The notes below the pieces were generated by a model. It had not been told where the DNA came from, ran no database searches, and saw nothing but the letters and a program-made list of their open reading frames with translations. The translations under genes and the position numbers were made by a program. Positions 38,301-52,577 of a stretch of 64,000 bases of DNA are shown in pieces; positions within the stretch are counted from its first letter, which is position 1, and each line of letters begins with the position of its first letter. The stretch comes from Erythrocercus mccallii. Its lineage: Eukaryota; Chordata; Aves; Passeriformes; Dicruridae. The stretch is taken from positions 10,268 to 74,267 of the forward strand of contig VZRG01002017.1 in the NCBI GenBank assembly GCA_013397435.1, read 5' to 3'.

Positions 38301-41260
38301 GCACCTCATCAGAATATATGGTTTAGGATAAATCAAAAGCATTTTCCATGGACCAGGTTATAGCTAGCAACCTATATTCTAAAAATAATCTGTAAAAACT
38401 TTCCATGCTGTCTGTCAAAAATTGTGCCAACTCTTTTTACAGACAGAATAGAAAAGACTAGGTGAGGTGTCTGGCAGCTAAGAGTAAAACACATGTACAT
38501 TGAGCATGTTTTATCTAAATAAGTTAACACGAAACAGGAGAAAGAGAAAACCCCTAAAGAGACAAGCTGAATTAATGAAAAAGTCTAAAGCTCCCAGAAA
38601 GCCAGTGTTCTTTGGCCACTAGACCAAAATGTGTCTCCTTCTGCAGCAAGGCCCTGGGACAATTACCTGCTTTTGTCCTTTGTGAATTACCTTTAGGTGG
38701 TTTTTTTTCAAGTTTTCACAATCATATTAAACAAACTGAATAAGTTGTGCGATTCATTTATTTTATCATTTTGGCTAACCTCTGGATAGAGTCCAGAAAC
38801 TTGTCTCTCTGCCTCTCAAGTATGAGTCTCATCACATAGCACAGTAAAAATAAATCATGATTCGCATTTCTCAATAGCCTTCAAATAACTACATGGAGTA
38901 AAGCCAAACCCAGCCTCTCCATTGAATCATTGAAACAAACAGCTTACATTTTCACATACCAAGATTGTTTCTCATTCATGTAAAGAATAATTCCTGCCTC
39001 CCAATTTCCACATGGGCCACTCGCTGCGTGACTTACTACCAGCCACATTTCTCCCTGGTAGCTCATGTAGTAAGTGCTTTGAGTCTGCACGTCCAACCAC
39101 AACAGCCAACTTTGATAGGATTTACTTCTACCATTGAAGCCTTCTGGCACATATTCAGCTCGTGACTCAGGGTGCTTATCTGTGAAGCGAAACTCCCTCT
39201 GGGATGTGAAGCACCATCATCTCAATCACTTCTCGTTTTCTCTGAAAAAACAAACAAACATTCAGCACTCTTCTGAGTCTAGGTCCTTCCTTCTTTCTCA
39301 TACCTCACCCAACCCTAGCCAGAGGCAAGCTCTGGAAAATGTGAAGAACACAAGCACAATTGTTCTCAGCTCCTACCTTATACTTATACTGGTAAAGTCC
39401 AAAACCATTTGCTTCTGCCGTTGTACTTTTAAACACTGTAGTTCTAGAATATCAGCAAAATCCCAGCACCGTTCCTCAAAATAGGTTCCTCCTTCTATTT
39501 GTCATGCTTTCATTCAACAAATGCATCGTGTTTTCATAGTTATCTGGCAGATTAGTAGACATTCAGCCCTTAAAATAACATGTGTCTCCGAAAGGGACAC
39601 CTTTACTCATCCATAAGATAGGTAGACATAAGAGAGAGGTCATGTATATACAAACGTTTAATTAAAAACCAATTCCCGTATAGTTAAAACAACACCTCAA
39701 CATAGCTACTCCCATGCAGGCAGCAGAACAAAACAGAGTGGAGCAGGGCATGTAAAATCACAGCCGCTTTTACTGGCTTAGTCGTTTTGATGAAAACCTC
39801 CATGATTCAGCTGAAATAGTTACTCTGGTACAAAGACATGAAGTCCATAGCTGCAGCACAAGATTTGGGAAAAGTAGGAATCCTGAACCATTGTCGTTCA
39901 GTGACTGCATTGTCTTCAACAACCTCTCCCACCCATGTTCTTTCCTTTGCAAAAACCTATGCATCAAATGCAATTCCAAAGGAATGACAGATCTGCGGGC
40001 AGATTATATTTGTTAAAACAGAGAATAAACACTGCCTTTTAAAGAGTTAGCTTTACTAGTCCACAGACTAGCTTGGCTATTTTCTCTATGACTGCTGGAC
40101 AGAGAAAAAAAATGAAAGAAGCTACCAGGAACAAAGCCTGGGCAGATAGCAGGGACAGGCAGGAGCAGAGACAGAGATGAAGAGAAATGTAGCATGGGTA
40201 AGGAAATAGAGAAGTTTGAACTTCAGAGGAAGCCAAGGACAACCCTTGAGAGAGCAGTAAGAAAGGAAGTTTCTATACGTGCTTAGAATTGCACCTACTA
40301 ATCTACACAATGCAAACCCACAGGAAGTGACTCAGTGGTCAGAGCCTAACACACAAAAGGAAGCATCCTATATTCCAGGAAAAGGTATTTGGCTTATGCA
40401 GGGACATAATGTTTTTGTTCAGGTCCTGAACCATAACTGCATTTGGTTGTGTTTCTCATATGCAGAAGTTGCCCTTTCTAACTTACTATTTTTAACTCAA
40501 GCCCATCAAAGAGGAAGAGAAATTTTTGAGGAAGATTTCAGTACTTTATCCACATTTATATGAAGGAAAGAAGGACTAGAGTGCTCTAAACACCTAACCT
40601 AGCCCAGTGTCTCTGTGCATCGTCATCCATAATGTGGCATTACATAAAAATTAACAAAAACTCCCGTTCCAGGCCAGGCCCTCACACTGAAAGTACTTTG
40701 TGTCATATCTTTTTTTATCCTGATGCAACAAGATCACAATATAGTGCCGTCATACCAGATATACAAATCCCAATGACAAAGAAGCAGTTGGGCACCATGG
40801 CTACTGAATCCCACTAACTCACAGAACAAACCAAAGGGATTTCAGTGTCTAGTTCTCTTTACTTCCCCACCTACAATGGCTTTAAAGGGGAGGAGACAGG
40901 ATGAAGTAGCTCTTGGTTAACAAAGTTACTGCAAAGTTGTATAGGCTGCCATCATCTTTTGCAGACAAGGATGCCCATAATTGGAATCATCCTCCAGCCA
41001 GCAGCTACCCTATTACCTTAGAATCCCTGAATGCACCACTTGGGAAGTCCTTCTCCTGGAGTCTGGCAGGACCAATGTCCTATGGGCCCACAGCGTGCAA
41101 GGAGCAGCAGTTAGGAGAAGCCCCTCTTCTTGCTACTCTGCAGGCTTGCTCCAAGTGCCACTTGGCAGAACTACAGCATGCAATCCTCAAGGTTTGTAGT
41201 AAAAGGCAGAAAGGTTTCCAGCTCCTTTTTGACTCATATAGCACAACTTTAAGGCCAAAA
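29347..41260. other. Intergenic DNA, no gene seen
   Basis: About 12 kb of A+T-rich DNA with no recognisable gene, RNA gene or long repeat. ORFs are short (up to about 117 codons near 37574-37927) and unlike known proteins. Some blocks (35460-35580 and 37010-37140) have balanced composition and intact-looking transcription-factor-type motifs. They might be conserved non-coding sequence, but this cannot be judged without alignment. Confidence 0.6.
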
Positions 41261-41300
41261 CATACCAATCACACCTTATCCATACCAATCACGTCTTATC
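41261..41300. repeat. 20-bp tandem duplication
   Basis: CATACCAATCACACCTTATC is followed directly by a second copy with two changes (ACC to GTC). Two copies only. Confidence 0.95.
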
Positions 41301-41959
41301 CAATTGCATTTCCTCTCTGGAAGGAGTAAATACAGCCTCTGTGAAGCCTAGTATACTGTAAACAGACATTGAGAGGTTCCTGTAAAGGCTCACTGAACTG
41401 TATTTAAGGGGTGTTTGCCCTGAGGATGATAACTAGTCACTGTACTTGTGAGACGTGCAAAATGTCAGGGGAATATAGAGAAGTGTTGTGTTCAGGAAGT
41501 ATGATGTGACTAATAGAGTATGACAAGGGGTGTGGTTATCTTGAGATATTTGCCTCCCTTCAGTGCCTTCATGAGACGTGAGAAAATAAGTATCTCCCTC
41601 CTCTCCCTGTCTCTCAGGAACATGTTTATTCACTTAGAACTAAACTTCCAAAATTTATCATACCGCTCGTATTAAAAGGCCTTTTGGGGCAGTTTCTCGA
41701 GAAGGAAGTTTATTATAAGATTCTAAATTCCTGTTCCAGCTGAGTAATGCTGGACACAGAATTCAGTTTACTTCACAATAAATAGTTTATGAAAAAGCTA
41801 AGTTTTTGACCAAAACAATGGGTTTCAAGCAAGTGTAAAATTTCTTTAGTGTTTGAATATGAGGTCCACATGTAGGATGGGCTACTCCCATCTCTGATTC
41901 TCTTGGTAGACTGCCCAGCTGCCTGTGTCTGTCTGGGTGTGAAACCTCAAGGCAGGTAG

Positions 41960-42450
41960 GAAGAAGTGAGTAGACACGAAGCAAATTGGCATCTGCCTGT
42001 AATATTTTTTCCCTAGATGCAAAAGTAAGTAAGAGAAAAAGAATATGCTGCTCTGAAGAAAACAGAGATGAAACCAAGAATGGAGGAATGAGGGAGGAGA
42101 GCACTGGAGGGGTGTTAGAGCAAGGGCATGAAAGGTAAGTGCTGAAATGTTATTTAAAAGATGGAACAGTTGTAAATAAGAGAGCAAGGTAGAGACAGAG
42201 AGAAGAGAATGAAATGGACTTTCAGGATAGAAGAAATTTTCCAGGCCCAGAGCCTGGAAAAGGAAAGAGTCAAGTGAGACAATTGAGGTGTAATTTCATT
42301 TAAAAAAAGGGGGGAAATCAGTTAAAGGAAATGCTCATGGAAATTAACAAACTGGGCCTGACAAGAAAAAGAAGGGCAAGGGGAAAGAAACTGAACAAAA
42401 GATAATAAACATTAGGAAGGAAAAAGGAATGAGAAATAGATAAAATATTT
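41960..42450. other. Purine-rich stretch
   Basis: The plus strand is strongly biased to A and G over roughly 490 bp, with runs such as GAAAAGGAAAGAGTC and AAAGAAGGGCAAGGGGAAAG. No repeat unit or coding frame accounts for it. Apparent minus-strand ORFs here (for example 41787-42104) result from this bias. Confidence 0.65.
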
Positions 42451-42731
42451 TACCCATTACTTTTTTCTTTTGATCTCATTTGTCTCCCAGAATATCTCAT
42501 GGTGAAATAGATGGAATTTTATTTCCCAAGGAAAACAGCTATTTAAAACAGAAAGAGTGCTGTGTACATAACCCAAATTTTACCCTTCAGCTTCAACCTC
42601 CAATCCATGAGTGACCCTTAATTTCTGCTAAATATTCACCAAGCAGACTCTGGTCTAGTTAGATTTACACCTGTAGGCATCTCAAGCCACAAAATACAGC
42701 TCTATTCCTCACAACGATAAAGCCAGCAAAT

Positions 42732-42751
42732 AAATTCATTCATTCATTCAC
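42732..42751. repeat. (ATTC)n microsatellite
   Basis: About four head-to-tail ATTC units followed by ACAGG. Confidence 0.9.
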
Positions 42752-45700
42752 AGGATTTCCTGTAGATTTTGCATAATGTTTTTGCAGAACTGAATATCAG
42801 GTTGGTTTGGGGGTTTTTCCCTTTTTACTCATTGCAACATCTGCAGACACTTGCAATCTGTGACAAAACCAGGAAGCAGTTGGTGGTAACAGACAACTCT
42901 ACCTACATCTCTCTCTCCCTCACACCTCATGAAAGGACAATTCTCATCACTCTCATCAGCAGCCACATTTTCATATCCATGTTAAAAAAAACCCAGATGC
43001 ATCTATATAACATACCCAACAGCTGCTAAATACCCAGACACAACAGCCAAAGAGTTGGGCTTCAGGACTTCAAGCTCATCAACATGAGAACCAGCTGCAA
43101 GATTAAAACATATAAATTATGCTGAGGCAAATAATCTTAACTTCAGAACTCTGAAAATTATTGTCTTCTTCAGGTTAGAGACTGTACTTGTGGGGGAGAG
43201 CATGGGAAGTTCCACATCAATGGAAGACCCTGGCAGGCAGCTTCACAATTACAAAGAGCCTATCCCTGCTTTCTTCCTGCAGAAGCAGACCAGGATTTGG
43301 GGATGTCTGTGCTTAGCTGTACCAAGAACATCTCTTAATAACAAGATATGTATTTTGAGCAGTGCTCAGGTCTAAATAAGATAAAAGGGCTAACTTTGCA
43401 TCAGAATATTGTGCTAAAATCTGTACCAGCATGCCTTCTTACAGTCAGCAGCATCCCAGCACTTTCTTCCACACAATATTAGCAAACCACTCCAGGAAAG
43501 TTTGAATAACTGCAGAGTGAGGCTACTTCCCATATGAATCATTTATTGAAATAAAAACTCATCTGTCTTCACTGGAGCAGAAACCAGATAGGAACAATCA
43601 TAGAACCATAGACATCACAGGAGATTAACTACTAGTATGAGGCATTACGAGATTTCTGAATATTCCTGTCTGGGACAAGACCCAAGCCACAGCAGAGAGT
43701 AGAGGCTGATACAAGGAAATCAGATGATCAAGAAGCCATGAGCAAACACATGCTAAACATTTATGCTGAAAGCACAAAGAACTTAACCTTCAATAGCAAA
43801 CTAAAAGAGGAGAGATGCACCTTCTAAAAAACAATTAAATGAGAAATCTTTCTATGACTTTTGGGTTTTTTATTAAATACCCCATACAACAAGATAGTTT
43901 CATTAATTTTTTTTCTTGAGAACTGTATCTAAAGCACTCAGACATAAATAACGAAAACACTGATTATTAAGGAGAATTAACATGATAGCAGAACCAAATG
44001 GTTTAGTGCTAGAAACACTTATTACAGAACTACCCTGCACAACACTGATTGATTCCATATTCAGCTATCCAAATAAAATATGACATTATTGTGTTATCTG
44101 AAACTTTCACTGGCTCAATAGACTCCTCAGACAAAGCCTAATCCTTCAATAAAGAATAGCAAGGCAGAGCTATGCATGTGTGTAAAGACCCATGGATTCA
44201 GAATTTTTTATTGGGATGGGACCTGAGTACCAAAAGGATCATGGCGTGTGCTCAGCTTGAAATACAGTTTTTCAAACTCTTCTTTAATCAAGCAGTTCAC
44301 TTATCAGGAAATGAAATGCTCTGGTAATGAGGAAACATAACGCATAAGTGACACACAAGCTTCCTATCAGATTTACACATTACGTGTGTAATGACATGGA
44401 GCTCTACAAGCAGCACAAAAGGCTGAGTTTGGCTTCCTATGGGAAAGATGCTCCTGACTGGAGTTTATTTTGTCTAGAATTTGCCTTCAGAGTTTGCTCT
44501 GAGTACTCATCAAATCCTCCATAGAGATGAATTCTTTGGCGGAGAATACTGTTAGACTGATATTGCAATCTTTTCTCCTGAAGGGTTATCAATAAGACTC
44601 ACTTGGACTCTAATAATCTTAAAAGTTCTACACTTCTCCATTCAAAGTGACTAGCCAGTTCAAAATCTACTGAGTATTCTCATGTTAGAAATCTAGGCTA
44701 ATTCTACTACAAAAAAGTCAAACAAAGTTGTTAATTCCTGAAGCAATTGCTGTCTGTAGATTCTAAGACACAATTAGAGATAGCTATTTTCTTACACAGG
44801 GTATATTGTAGAGGTGGGGCCCTGGTAATCCATATTATTTATATTCCTATCTAAATAATCAGGTCCTCTTGAGAAGATTGGAAGTTTTGTAAAGAGGATC
44901 TAATTTTCAACAGGATCAGGATGACTTCTACTGGCCATCATGAGACAAGGCATCACAGATCTTTTTTTTAGAAAGCATTGCCAAAAAAGTTAGGCATGGA
45001 TCGAACTGAAAGTTATGTATTTTTTCCACAGCTTAGAGTTGATAGAGAAATGAAACAGAATGGAGAGAGGGAGCAACACAGCATGTAATCCGTGGTTTCA
45101 AATAGATACTGAGGGTGCACTCAGCTGCAATGAAGTTGCCAGGAATTTCTGACCCTATGTATCTCCAGTTCCTGGAAAGTCCCACCAACAAACAGCAAGA
45201 ACACATTCCCTCTGATAAGATTCTGTAATTTAGCAAATATTTCTCTGTGTGTCCAACAGTTTCTGCTGTTTGTTTAATGATGATATAGACTACTTGGCTC
45301 TGCACCTGAACTGGGGCAAGGTGAGCAGGCTTATTGCCCAAGTACAAATGTGCTCTCATTGCATCACATACCCCACAGTTTCTCTGAGCTGAGATCCTGC
45401 TGAAGCTGCTGCCAAAGCACATGGAGGGGTTGTCAGCAGTGCTGGGGGCAAAGGTTGAAGATATCTTTCACAATATCACCAGTTTGTTCATTGAGACTAA
45501 TGTAGCAAAAAGGCTATTACTTCAGGTACCTTTTGTAACAGCTTCACTTGTTAAAGTGTTCATTAGGACACCGTAATCTGAACTTCAGTATCATGGTGGG
45601 AGGCTCTGGTGGAAGGAATCCACCATATTGTATTGAAACAAATACTCAAAACTAGTATTTTTTTCTTCATCAGAAAAAGCTTTTGACTAAGTGAACAAAA

Positions 45701-46010
45701 TGTAGATATACATCTTGATATGAAAAAGTCTTGAGAAATAGATTGACTTTGTAGAACCTCCTTCCCAAATATAGTACAGGAAAGTCTGCCAGTACACCCA
45801 GTTGCAAGCCATAGCAGTAGACCACTTACCAGGGTGAGGAGGTATTTACAGAATTTGAGACACTGTAATCTCTACAGTCAGTGAAATAGTTCACTAACAT
45901 GGATAACAAACTATATATCTATTAATTCATCATTTCTTTAGAAATGTTCTTCCATGCATGCCTTTTTTTAGTTAGGTAAAGGGGCAAGAAGCAGAAGCCT
46001 GAGGTAAGAT
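42752..46010. other. Intergenic DNA, no gene seen
   Basis: Non-coding. A 129-codon minus-strand ORF at 45033-45422 has no recognisable domain. A sequence near 43598-43620 (AATCATAGAACCATAGA) faintly resembles the CR1 terminus in minus orientation but is too short to call. Confidence 0.55.
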
Positions 46011-46013
46011 CAT

Positions 46014-46058
<45 letters not shown>

Positions 46059-46076
46059 CATANNNNNNNNNNNNNN
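46011..46076. repeat. (CATA)n/(TA)n microsatellite ending in an assembly gap
   Basis: ATAC repeats run into a TA repeat of about 20 bp and stop at a run of 14 Ns (46063-46076). The gap is probably the unresolved rest of the repeat, so the length of this locus is unknown. Confidence 0.97.
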
Positions 46077-46368
46077 CACCATGAAGTCACAGCCATGATT
46101 TTCATTTAAGACATGCAGTTCCATGCATACCTTAAAGCTTTGGCTAAGTTTGTGTTAAAATATTACATTTCTTCAGGCTGAACTGTGCAAACAAAAACAG
46201 CTTCAATCAATACCTACATTGCTTTGATTGGGTCAATTAAACAAAAGGTGGATTGATCAACCTTCCATGTAACATGTCAATGAAATTAAGAACATCCTTT
46301 AAAATAAGTGAGATCTGGTCACTCTATTTGCCTGAAGCCTTGGTATTTCTTATTTCTGGACTACAATC

Positions 46369-46775
46369 ACTGAATCATTTAGGTTGGAAAAGACCTCCAA
46401 GATCTAGTCCAGCCTTTGACTTTGTCAACTAAACTATAGCACTAAGTGCCACATCCAGTTGTTTCTTGAACACCTCCAGGGATGGTGACTCTATCACCTC
46501 CCTGGACAGCCCATTCCAATGTCTGACCACCCTTTCAGTGAAGAAATTCTTCCTAATGTCCAACCTGAACCTCCCCTGGCACAGTTTGATGCCATTTCCT
46601 CTTGTTCTGTCACTTCCTGGGAGAAGAGACTGACCCCCAACCGGTTACACCCTCCTTTCAGGTGGCTCCCCTGAGCCTTCTTTTCTCCAGGCTGAACACT
46701 CCCAGCTCCCTCAGCCTCTCTTCACAGGACATGTGCTCAGAGCCTTCACCAGCTTTTTTGCTCTTCTCTTGACTC
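46369..46775 (-). mobile_element. CR1 LINE 3' end, inverted
   Basis: Read rightward, it begins AATCACTGAATCATTTAGGT, then GGAAAAGACCTCCAAGATCT, the reverse complement of a CR1 3' terminus. It continues through CACCTCCAGGGATGGTGACT, CAGTGAAGAAATTCTTCCTA and CTTTTCTCCAGGCTGAACAC. It is therefore a minus-strand copy whose 3' end is on the left. It is 5'-truncated on the right, where similarity fades near 46775. Confidence 0.93.
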
Positions 46776-49700
46776 ACTCCAACAACTCAAAGAATAAATC
46801 AGTCCAGTCCGAAGAGGCCAGATGGAAGATATTTCCTCATAATTGCATCTATGTTATCCTTTCAAGGACTTTTCTCTGTGCCATTGGGGTCGTTCCTTTC
46901 TGGCTGGATTTCTTTGACAAAGTTTCTGTTTAATAATGCACTGTCAGTCAAGAGAACACCGTAACATTACCATGAAGAGCATATTGTCTTTACAAAAGAA
47001 CACATCAAAACTCTCCTTTTACACTGTTCAAAATGATCACCATCTCATCTTTAAAATTCTCACCCTTTTCCTTAGGTTAGATCAAGTGTAATTCACTTGA
47101 TTACAAAATATCAAAACTGAAAAGTAAATTTCACTGGTCCACTATGCTTTCCTAGTACAGTTATAATTCCAAATTGTTTTAAAACTCCTTTTCTGCAACA
47201 CCTATAATGCAAACATCCTATAAACGTAGGGAAGATTAACATTCAAAATGACATTAAATCATAAAAAAGAAATCACAAATGATGCAGAACTAATCCAACT
47301 TTGCTACAGATTTAGCAGTGTAGACCAAATTTGCCAAAATCCTAGAGGTCCAGCTTTCTTTTTAGTCCTAAAAACGTATGTATGACCTTGCATTATAGTA
47401 GAAGTAAAAACGTGAAGGAGGGATGGGTGCTCACTTTGGACTCCGAAATCTCCGAATGGTTTGGGTATTTCAACAATTTTTCCAATTATTTGTCATCCCC
47501 AGTTCCCTCAGTAGAGAGCATTTGAGGTCAGCCATGACCCATGATTGAATAAACACCATTCCTGTCAGCTATTTTGCCCAGGTTAATCTTTGGCATCAGA
47601 ATGAATCTCATTCTAAGTTATCACAATGACTGCGCTAACATTACTTTGGCAGTTCCTGTGGGTTATCGTTTGCTTTTCCAATGCACACAATAGTCTGCAT
47701 ATAGTTTGTTGAAGGGAAGGCATGTGGGTTCAGCTTTAAAATTCAATATGGGATCTTTGCTTTAGGAAAAAGTAATAAAAAATTCAGTGTGAGTAATGAG
47801 CACAAGTAGGTTTGAGTCTACCTGCTTATCTGATTGTGCACAAACAAATTTCTCTTTCAAATACTCTCCTGCATGCACTGTAATCAAGCCAGTCCACAAA
47901 TAAATCAGAGTTGTCCTTGATTATTTTTGTCCTCCCTGATGCCAGATATGTGCCCTTCACAGGGACCTGAAAGGTGATATGGCCACTGATTTCAGCGGGG
48001 CCCAGATTTCAATCTTGATCTTCTCTAGTCCAAAGAAAAGAGCTGCAAGTGTCTTCAGGGACCCAGGTACTCACAGAGAAATTCAAAACACTTAAAGACA
48101 CCGTGGCAGCACACAGGGTTGTCAAAGCAGCAAAGACCCTTCCATATTGATTAGTTCCATGTTTAATATATACATACTCTTGCAGTGTTTGCAAATAACC
48201 TCTTTTGTATGAAAACAGCAATGGCTTAGTCAAAGCCAGATCAAAGAGGCACGCATGATTCACATCCACTAAATAAACACTGATGCCTGATGGCAGTAAT
48301 ACAGCTATTTATATTCATTGCCTGATTTAACCAGTGGCATTCCTTTAATATGATAATAAGCAGAGACTCTTTGCTATGAAAAAACAAGAGACTTGAGTGC
48401 TAAACTTGCTCTTAATACCAAATGAAAGTGATATTGGTGGGCAAGTTGAGATTTGCTAATTAACTTCCCCTACAGACAAAATCAGAGGTTTAATTTTAGA
48501 TTATGCTCTGGAATTTCTTAAGAACAAATAAGCAGAAAACTTCAGTGGGAGTTAAGGCACTTAAATACGTTAAATACATAACCAGGTCCCATCAGTGACC
48601 TCTGTGTTTCTCTGGAATCACAGTCCTGCAAATCTGTCATTTCATCTCCTTTGTAGCACTTGTTGTTAGAAAAATGAGGGCAGAGGACTGTTTTAAATAG
48701 CATCATCACCAGTGACTACAGCCCGTACACTTAAAAAAATATCACTAAACTGGTCTGAAACCAGGAAATAGTTCTCAGGAGCAACAATTAGATGATGACA
48801 GACAACCCCCTCTACTGAAGGAGAACCTGACTGGCTTTGTGCTACAGACACTCGTGGATGGCCTGCACCCAGCCAAAGGCTCTTCCAGATCCTGCTGTTC
48901 CACAGCTTCTTCTGTCATTTTGCAGACAGTCCTGTGCCCTGTGTTCATCATCCATATTACTTGTCCAAAAGAAGAAACAATGTAAAAGTATGAAAACCTT
49001 TTAGAATGCTGGGAAAGGATACTTTGTTAGAAGGAACATCATCCACACTACAAGAGTGTGCACACTTACCTGGTTTGTAGCAATAGCTATCTGATTTACA
49101 GTGGTCAGTGGTGCCTTCAAGCAACGTGAAATTGGTGGTGAAATCATTAAAACCACATGCACGATGAGATAGTATCAGAGGAATCAGAGAATCTTTTAAT
49201 TTGACCATGAGATTGATAAATACAGCAGATTCTACTAGAAAACACAGAACGAAAAATGTCCCAGAGTGCAAAACTGGATAGGTGCTGCAACCAGAATGGT
49301 ACACGAGTATTTTGAGAAAATCTAGGACTCTATGGATCTCCCTCTTATTCTTTGGGAACTAACCCAATGTAAACAAAATGGATAGACTCTTTAAGTCTAC
49401 TAATGTCATCACAGGAAAAAAATAAGATAAATGTAATTTTTTTAAGGCAAAATCGTTGCATGTAGGCAAGGATTTAGAGTTTTTTTGAAGAACATGATTT
49501 ATCCTTGTTTTCTTTCATTATTCCACTTTAGCAGGAAGAACACTTTCCTGTGAATACCTGAAGATTTGTAAATACTGTTTCCACTTGTGTGTAGAGGAAT
49601 GTGGTAGATTTATTTTCATTCAGTTCTTTCATCACACTTCTTTTTCAGACTGGAACATGTTACAGCAGAAGCCTATTAGATTTGAAATCTGGGACCTCTT

Positions 49701-52577
49701 CCTCTACTTTCGTTATATTTACTTTTCTCCATAATTTCTATTAGTTAATCTATTGGTAAAACTCATCTGATTTGAATGAAGAATGTTTTGGATAGCCCCA
49801 TGTGCCATAAAATAGCAGCAGAATTCTGTTTCCTGCACTGCAGACAAGGCTGCTTCAGTTTTAGAGTTGTACTTTGACTTACTTGCTGATTTGCTTGATA
49901 AACATAACAGCTTAAAGTCTTGGAGAGAGATAATTAAATGTGCCAGAATAACACAGGAACAACAGGGCTGCTAGTACTTCAAAGACAGCTTGTACTTCCT
50001 TATTAAAGAGCTGCAAGAGAAGTTATTTCTCCAAAAATTAATAAAGTAGCTATTACTGTAACCAGCAATTTTGAAAGAGATTTCAAATCCTTCTGTGTCC
50101 AACATACTGATAAAAACCAATATCAGTTGCAACTTGAAGGAAACACTGGGAGATTTTTGCTTGATAATTGAGTGGTCTCAAACTAAAATGCTACTTACAA
50201 CTCATATCCTCAGCAACATCTAATGACCCAGACCTGCTTCTTCAGAGGTCGATTTCACACTGTCCCACAATCCCAAACACACAGATGTATCAGTGCACTT
50301 GCTGACCACAAAATGTTGCCTTAATTCATAACCATATTATGGTTATGTCTTGAAATGACACCTTGAAACTGCATCTGTTTCTACAGCTGTCACCTGGTTA
50401 ACACTAGGGAGATCCCCCACTGTCTCAGTCAGCTGCATTCCTCATTCATTAGGAAACAATTACTAGTTTCAGGTAACTACTTCCATCCATTTAGAATCAA
50501 TCACAGATTCTTTACAAACTCAGTGTTGAGCTGGACTGCAAATTAATTTTAGGGTACTTAACATTTAAAGAATTTTGGAGGTAGGTCATGTAAATTAATT
50601 TTATTCAGTTCTTCCCCCAATCTGTGAAGAGATTGCGTACTGCTTTTTTTCTGAAGATTGTTCTCATGGCCTATATGAAATCATTCAATTTGAAAATTAT
50701 CTGTAGGCAACAAATTCCCTTCAGTGTAACTTTGAAAATACATTGTATTCTCTGGGAGCCAGAGTTTACTTGTGTTTTGTAGCATTTCCTCGCAGTTTTC
50801 CAACTTCTATCTAGTTCTACTTTGAGATGGATGATTATTTTACTGACGATAGGATTCCCACTCCTTCCAACAAACCTCTGTAAAAATGATCCTAATTTTG
50901 TTAATGTAAACTTGAGCTGCCCCGCAGTGTGAGAAGACTAAGGCTGAGTGTTGGCTGAATTGTTTGCTTTGATGGTAATACAGAATTTTTTAGAAGTGAT
51001 TGAAAGTGCAAAGCTTTCCATGAATGATGACTGCCTGAGAGTCTGCACCAAGTTCTCTCCATCTATGAAAACCTGTTGTATAAAAAATGGTGCTGGTGCA
51101 GTCTGATTCCTGTTCTCACAAAAGAAACCTGGAGATCAACTGCCTTAAACTGTTGTGACAAAAATAAAAAGAAGCCTGATTTTCCTAGCAACACTCAGCA
51201 GTACCACCCTTGAGTCAAAGAGGAGACCAACACTTACAGAGGCTAGAACATTCAGAGTTAACAAAAGTGAACATTGCAAACCTACTTCTTCTTGAAGAAA
51301 TGTTACGCATGGAAATAAACAAAAAAACAAAAAAGCAATGCATTACACGCTGCAGCTGCTTGGCATGCTTGGGGAAAATATTATCCATCAACAGGATGGC
51401 AGTCCTAGACTAGTCCCATGGATATTACTCAGTTTTTATTGCTTAACTTGGTGAAAGGACTTTGTAAAGTCACAGATATGATTGTTCACAATTTACAGCT
51501 TAGGAAATTTAGGAATAAGGAAGGTGAGGCAATTAGCCCAAGGTAAATGAATGACAAGAGTTGTGAAGAGACCTTCATTATCCCCACTCTTATTCCAGTC
51601 ACTAATTAGCAGAGCCTCCAGCCCTAAAGGAAGAAGGTATTTTAGGGGGAGCAGCCTAGCCCTCCATCATTTTTCTACCTGTAGGCCGGAAATGGGGATT
51701 CTGCTGGCATCTAAATACAGCAGCCAGATGAAAGCCCATCTGAAGAGCCCCTCCCAGGGCAGGGTGGCACTCTCCTGTCAAGGTACTATTTCCATAACAC
51801 CCAGTTCCTATAATTGCAAATTTTCTTCCTGTAAGAGACAAGATTTCTTTAGTCTGCTGGACTCAAAACCAAGGAAAAACATTGGAAAGCTCTGAAAACT
51901 GACGGCATGTGCTATCTATCAAACAGAACTTGGGGCTGGAGCACATTCACAACAGCTATAAACAGCTGCTTCCTAGACAGAATGCTTTGCTTCAACAGTT
52001 TTTTCTCAGCCTTGAGCCAAAACCTCAGTGCTCTGCTTTTCAGTAAATTCACACAAGAATAGAACTGTGGTTTAGACATTCCCACCAGTTTCAGAGGCAC
52101 ACAGTAAAGCTGAGCAGGCAGGCAATTCTGTAGACCAGAGGGACTGGCACGTCCCAGCTCTCAGTTCTAGAGTTACTTGGTGAGCTGGGGTCATCACTTT
52201 CTCAGATTCCTAGCATGCCATGACAGCTCTTTTACAATTCCCTTTGATACACACAAAGCACAGCAAACTAGAAGGCTCTAAACCAAACACTTCCTGCTTA
52301 GCTCTTTATTAGGAACACTTTTGTCCCACTTATCCACAGTCTTCTTTCAGAGCTCTGCACCTTCCATTCCGGCCCCCCTTGGGATGCAGTGTTGGGCCTA
52401 GAAATAACAAGGTGCAGATGGCAGCCCATTGTCCTTAGGCATGTGACAGCTCATGCTATTGCTTTTCTTCAGCTTATTAGCAAAGCAGGGACGGGAAAGA
52501 GGTGACAAAAGGCCTGTTATTGCTCTGTGCAGGCTGTGAGCCAGACGTGAACCTAGCTGTGCTCCTCTGATGTCACC
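46776..52577. other. Intergenic DNA, no gene seen
   Basis: A+T-rich non-coding DNA. The only structural feature I can support is the 21-bp near-perfect palindrome at 50327-50347. Confidence 0.6.
50327..50347. repeat. Perfect palindrome, 10-bp arms
   Basis: CATAACCATA, one T, then TATGGTTATG. The arms are exact reverse complements around a single central base. Confidence 0.95.

Noticed and set aside
40913..41329. 138-codon ORF
   Set aside because: It runs through the 20-bp tandem duplication, has no recognisable domain, and another frame is open in the same place.
43598..43620. Minus-strand CR1 tail
   Set aside because: Only about 20 bases resemble the CR1 end and the following sequence does not continue the match.
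45033..45422. 129-codon minus-strand ORF
   Set aside because: No domain, random-looking composition, no splice or promoter context.
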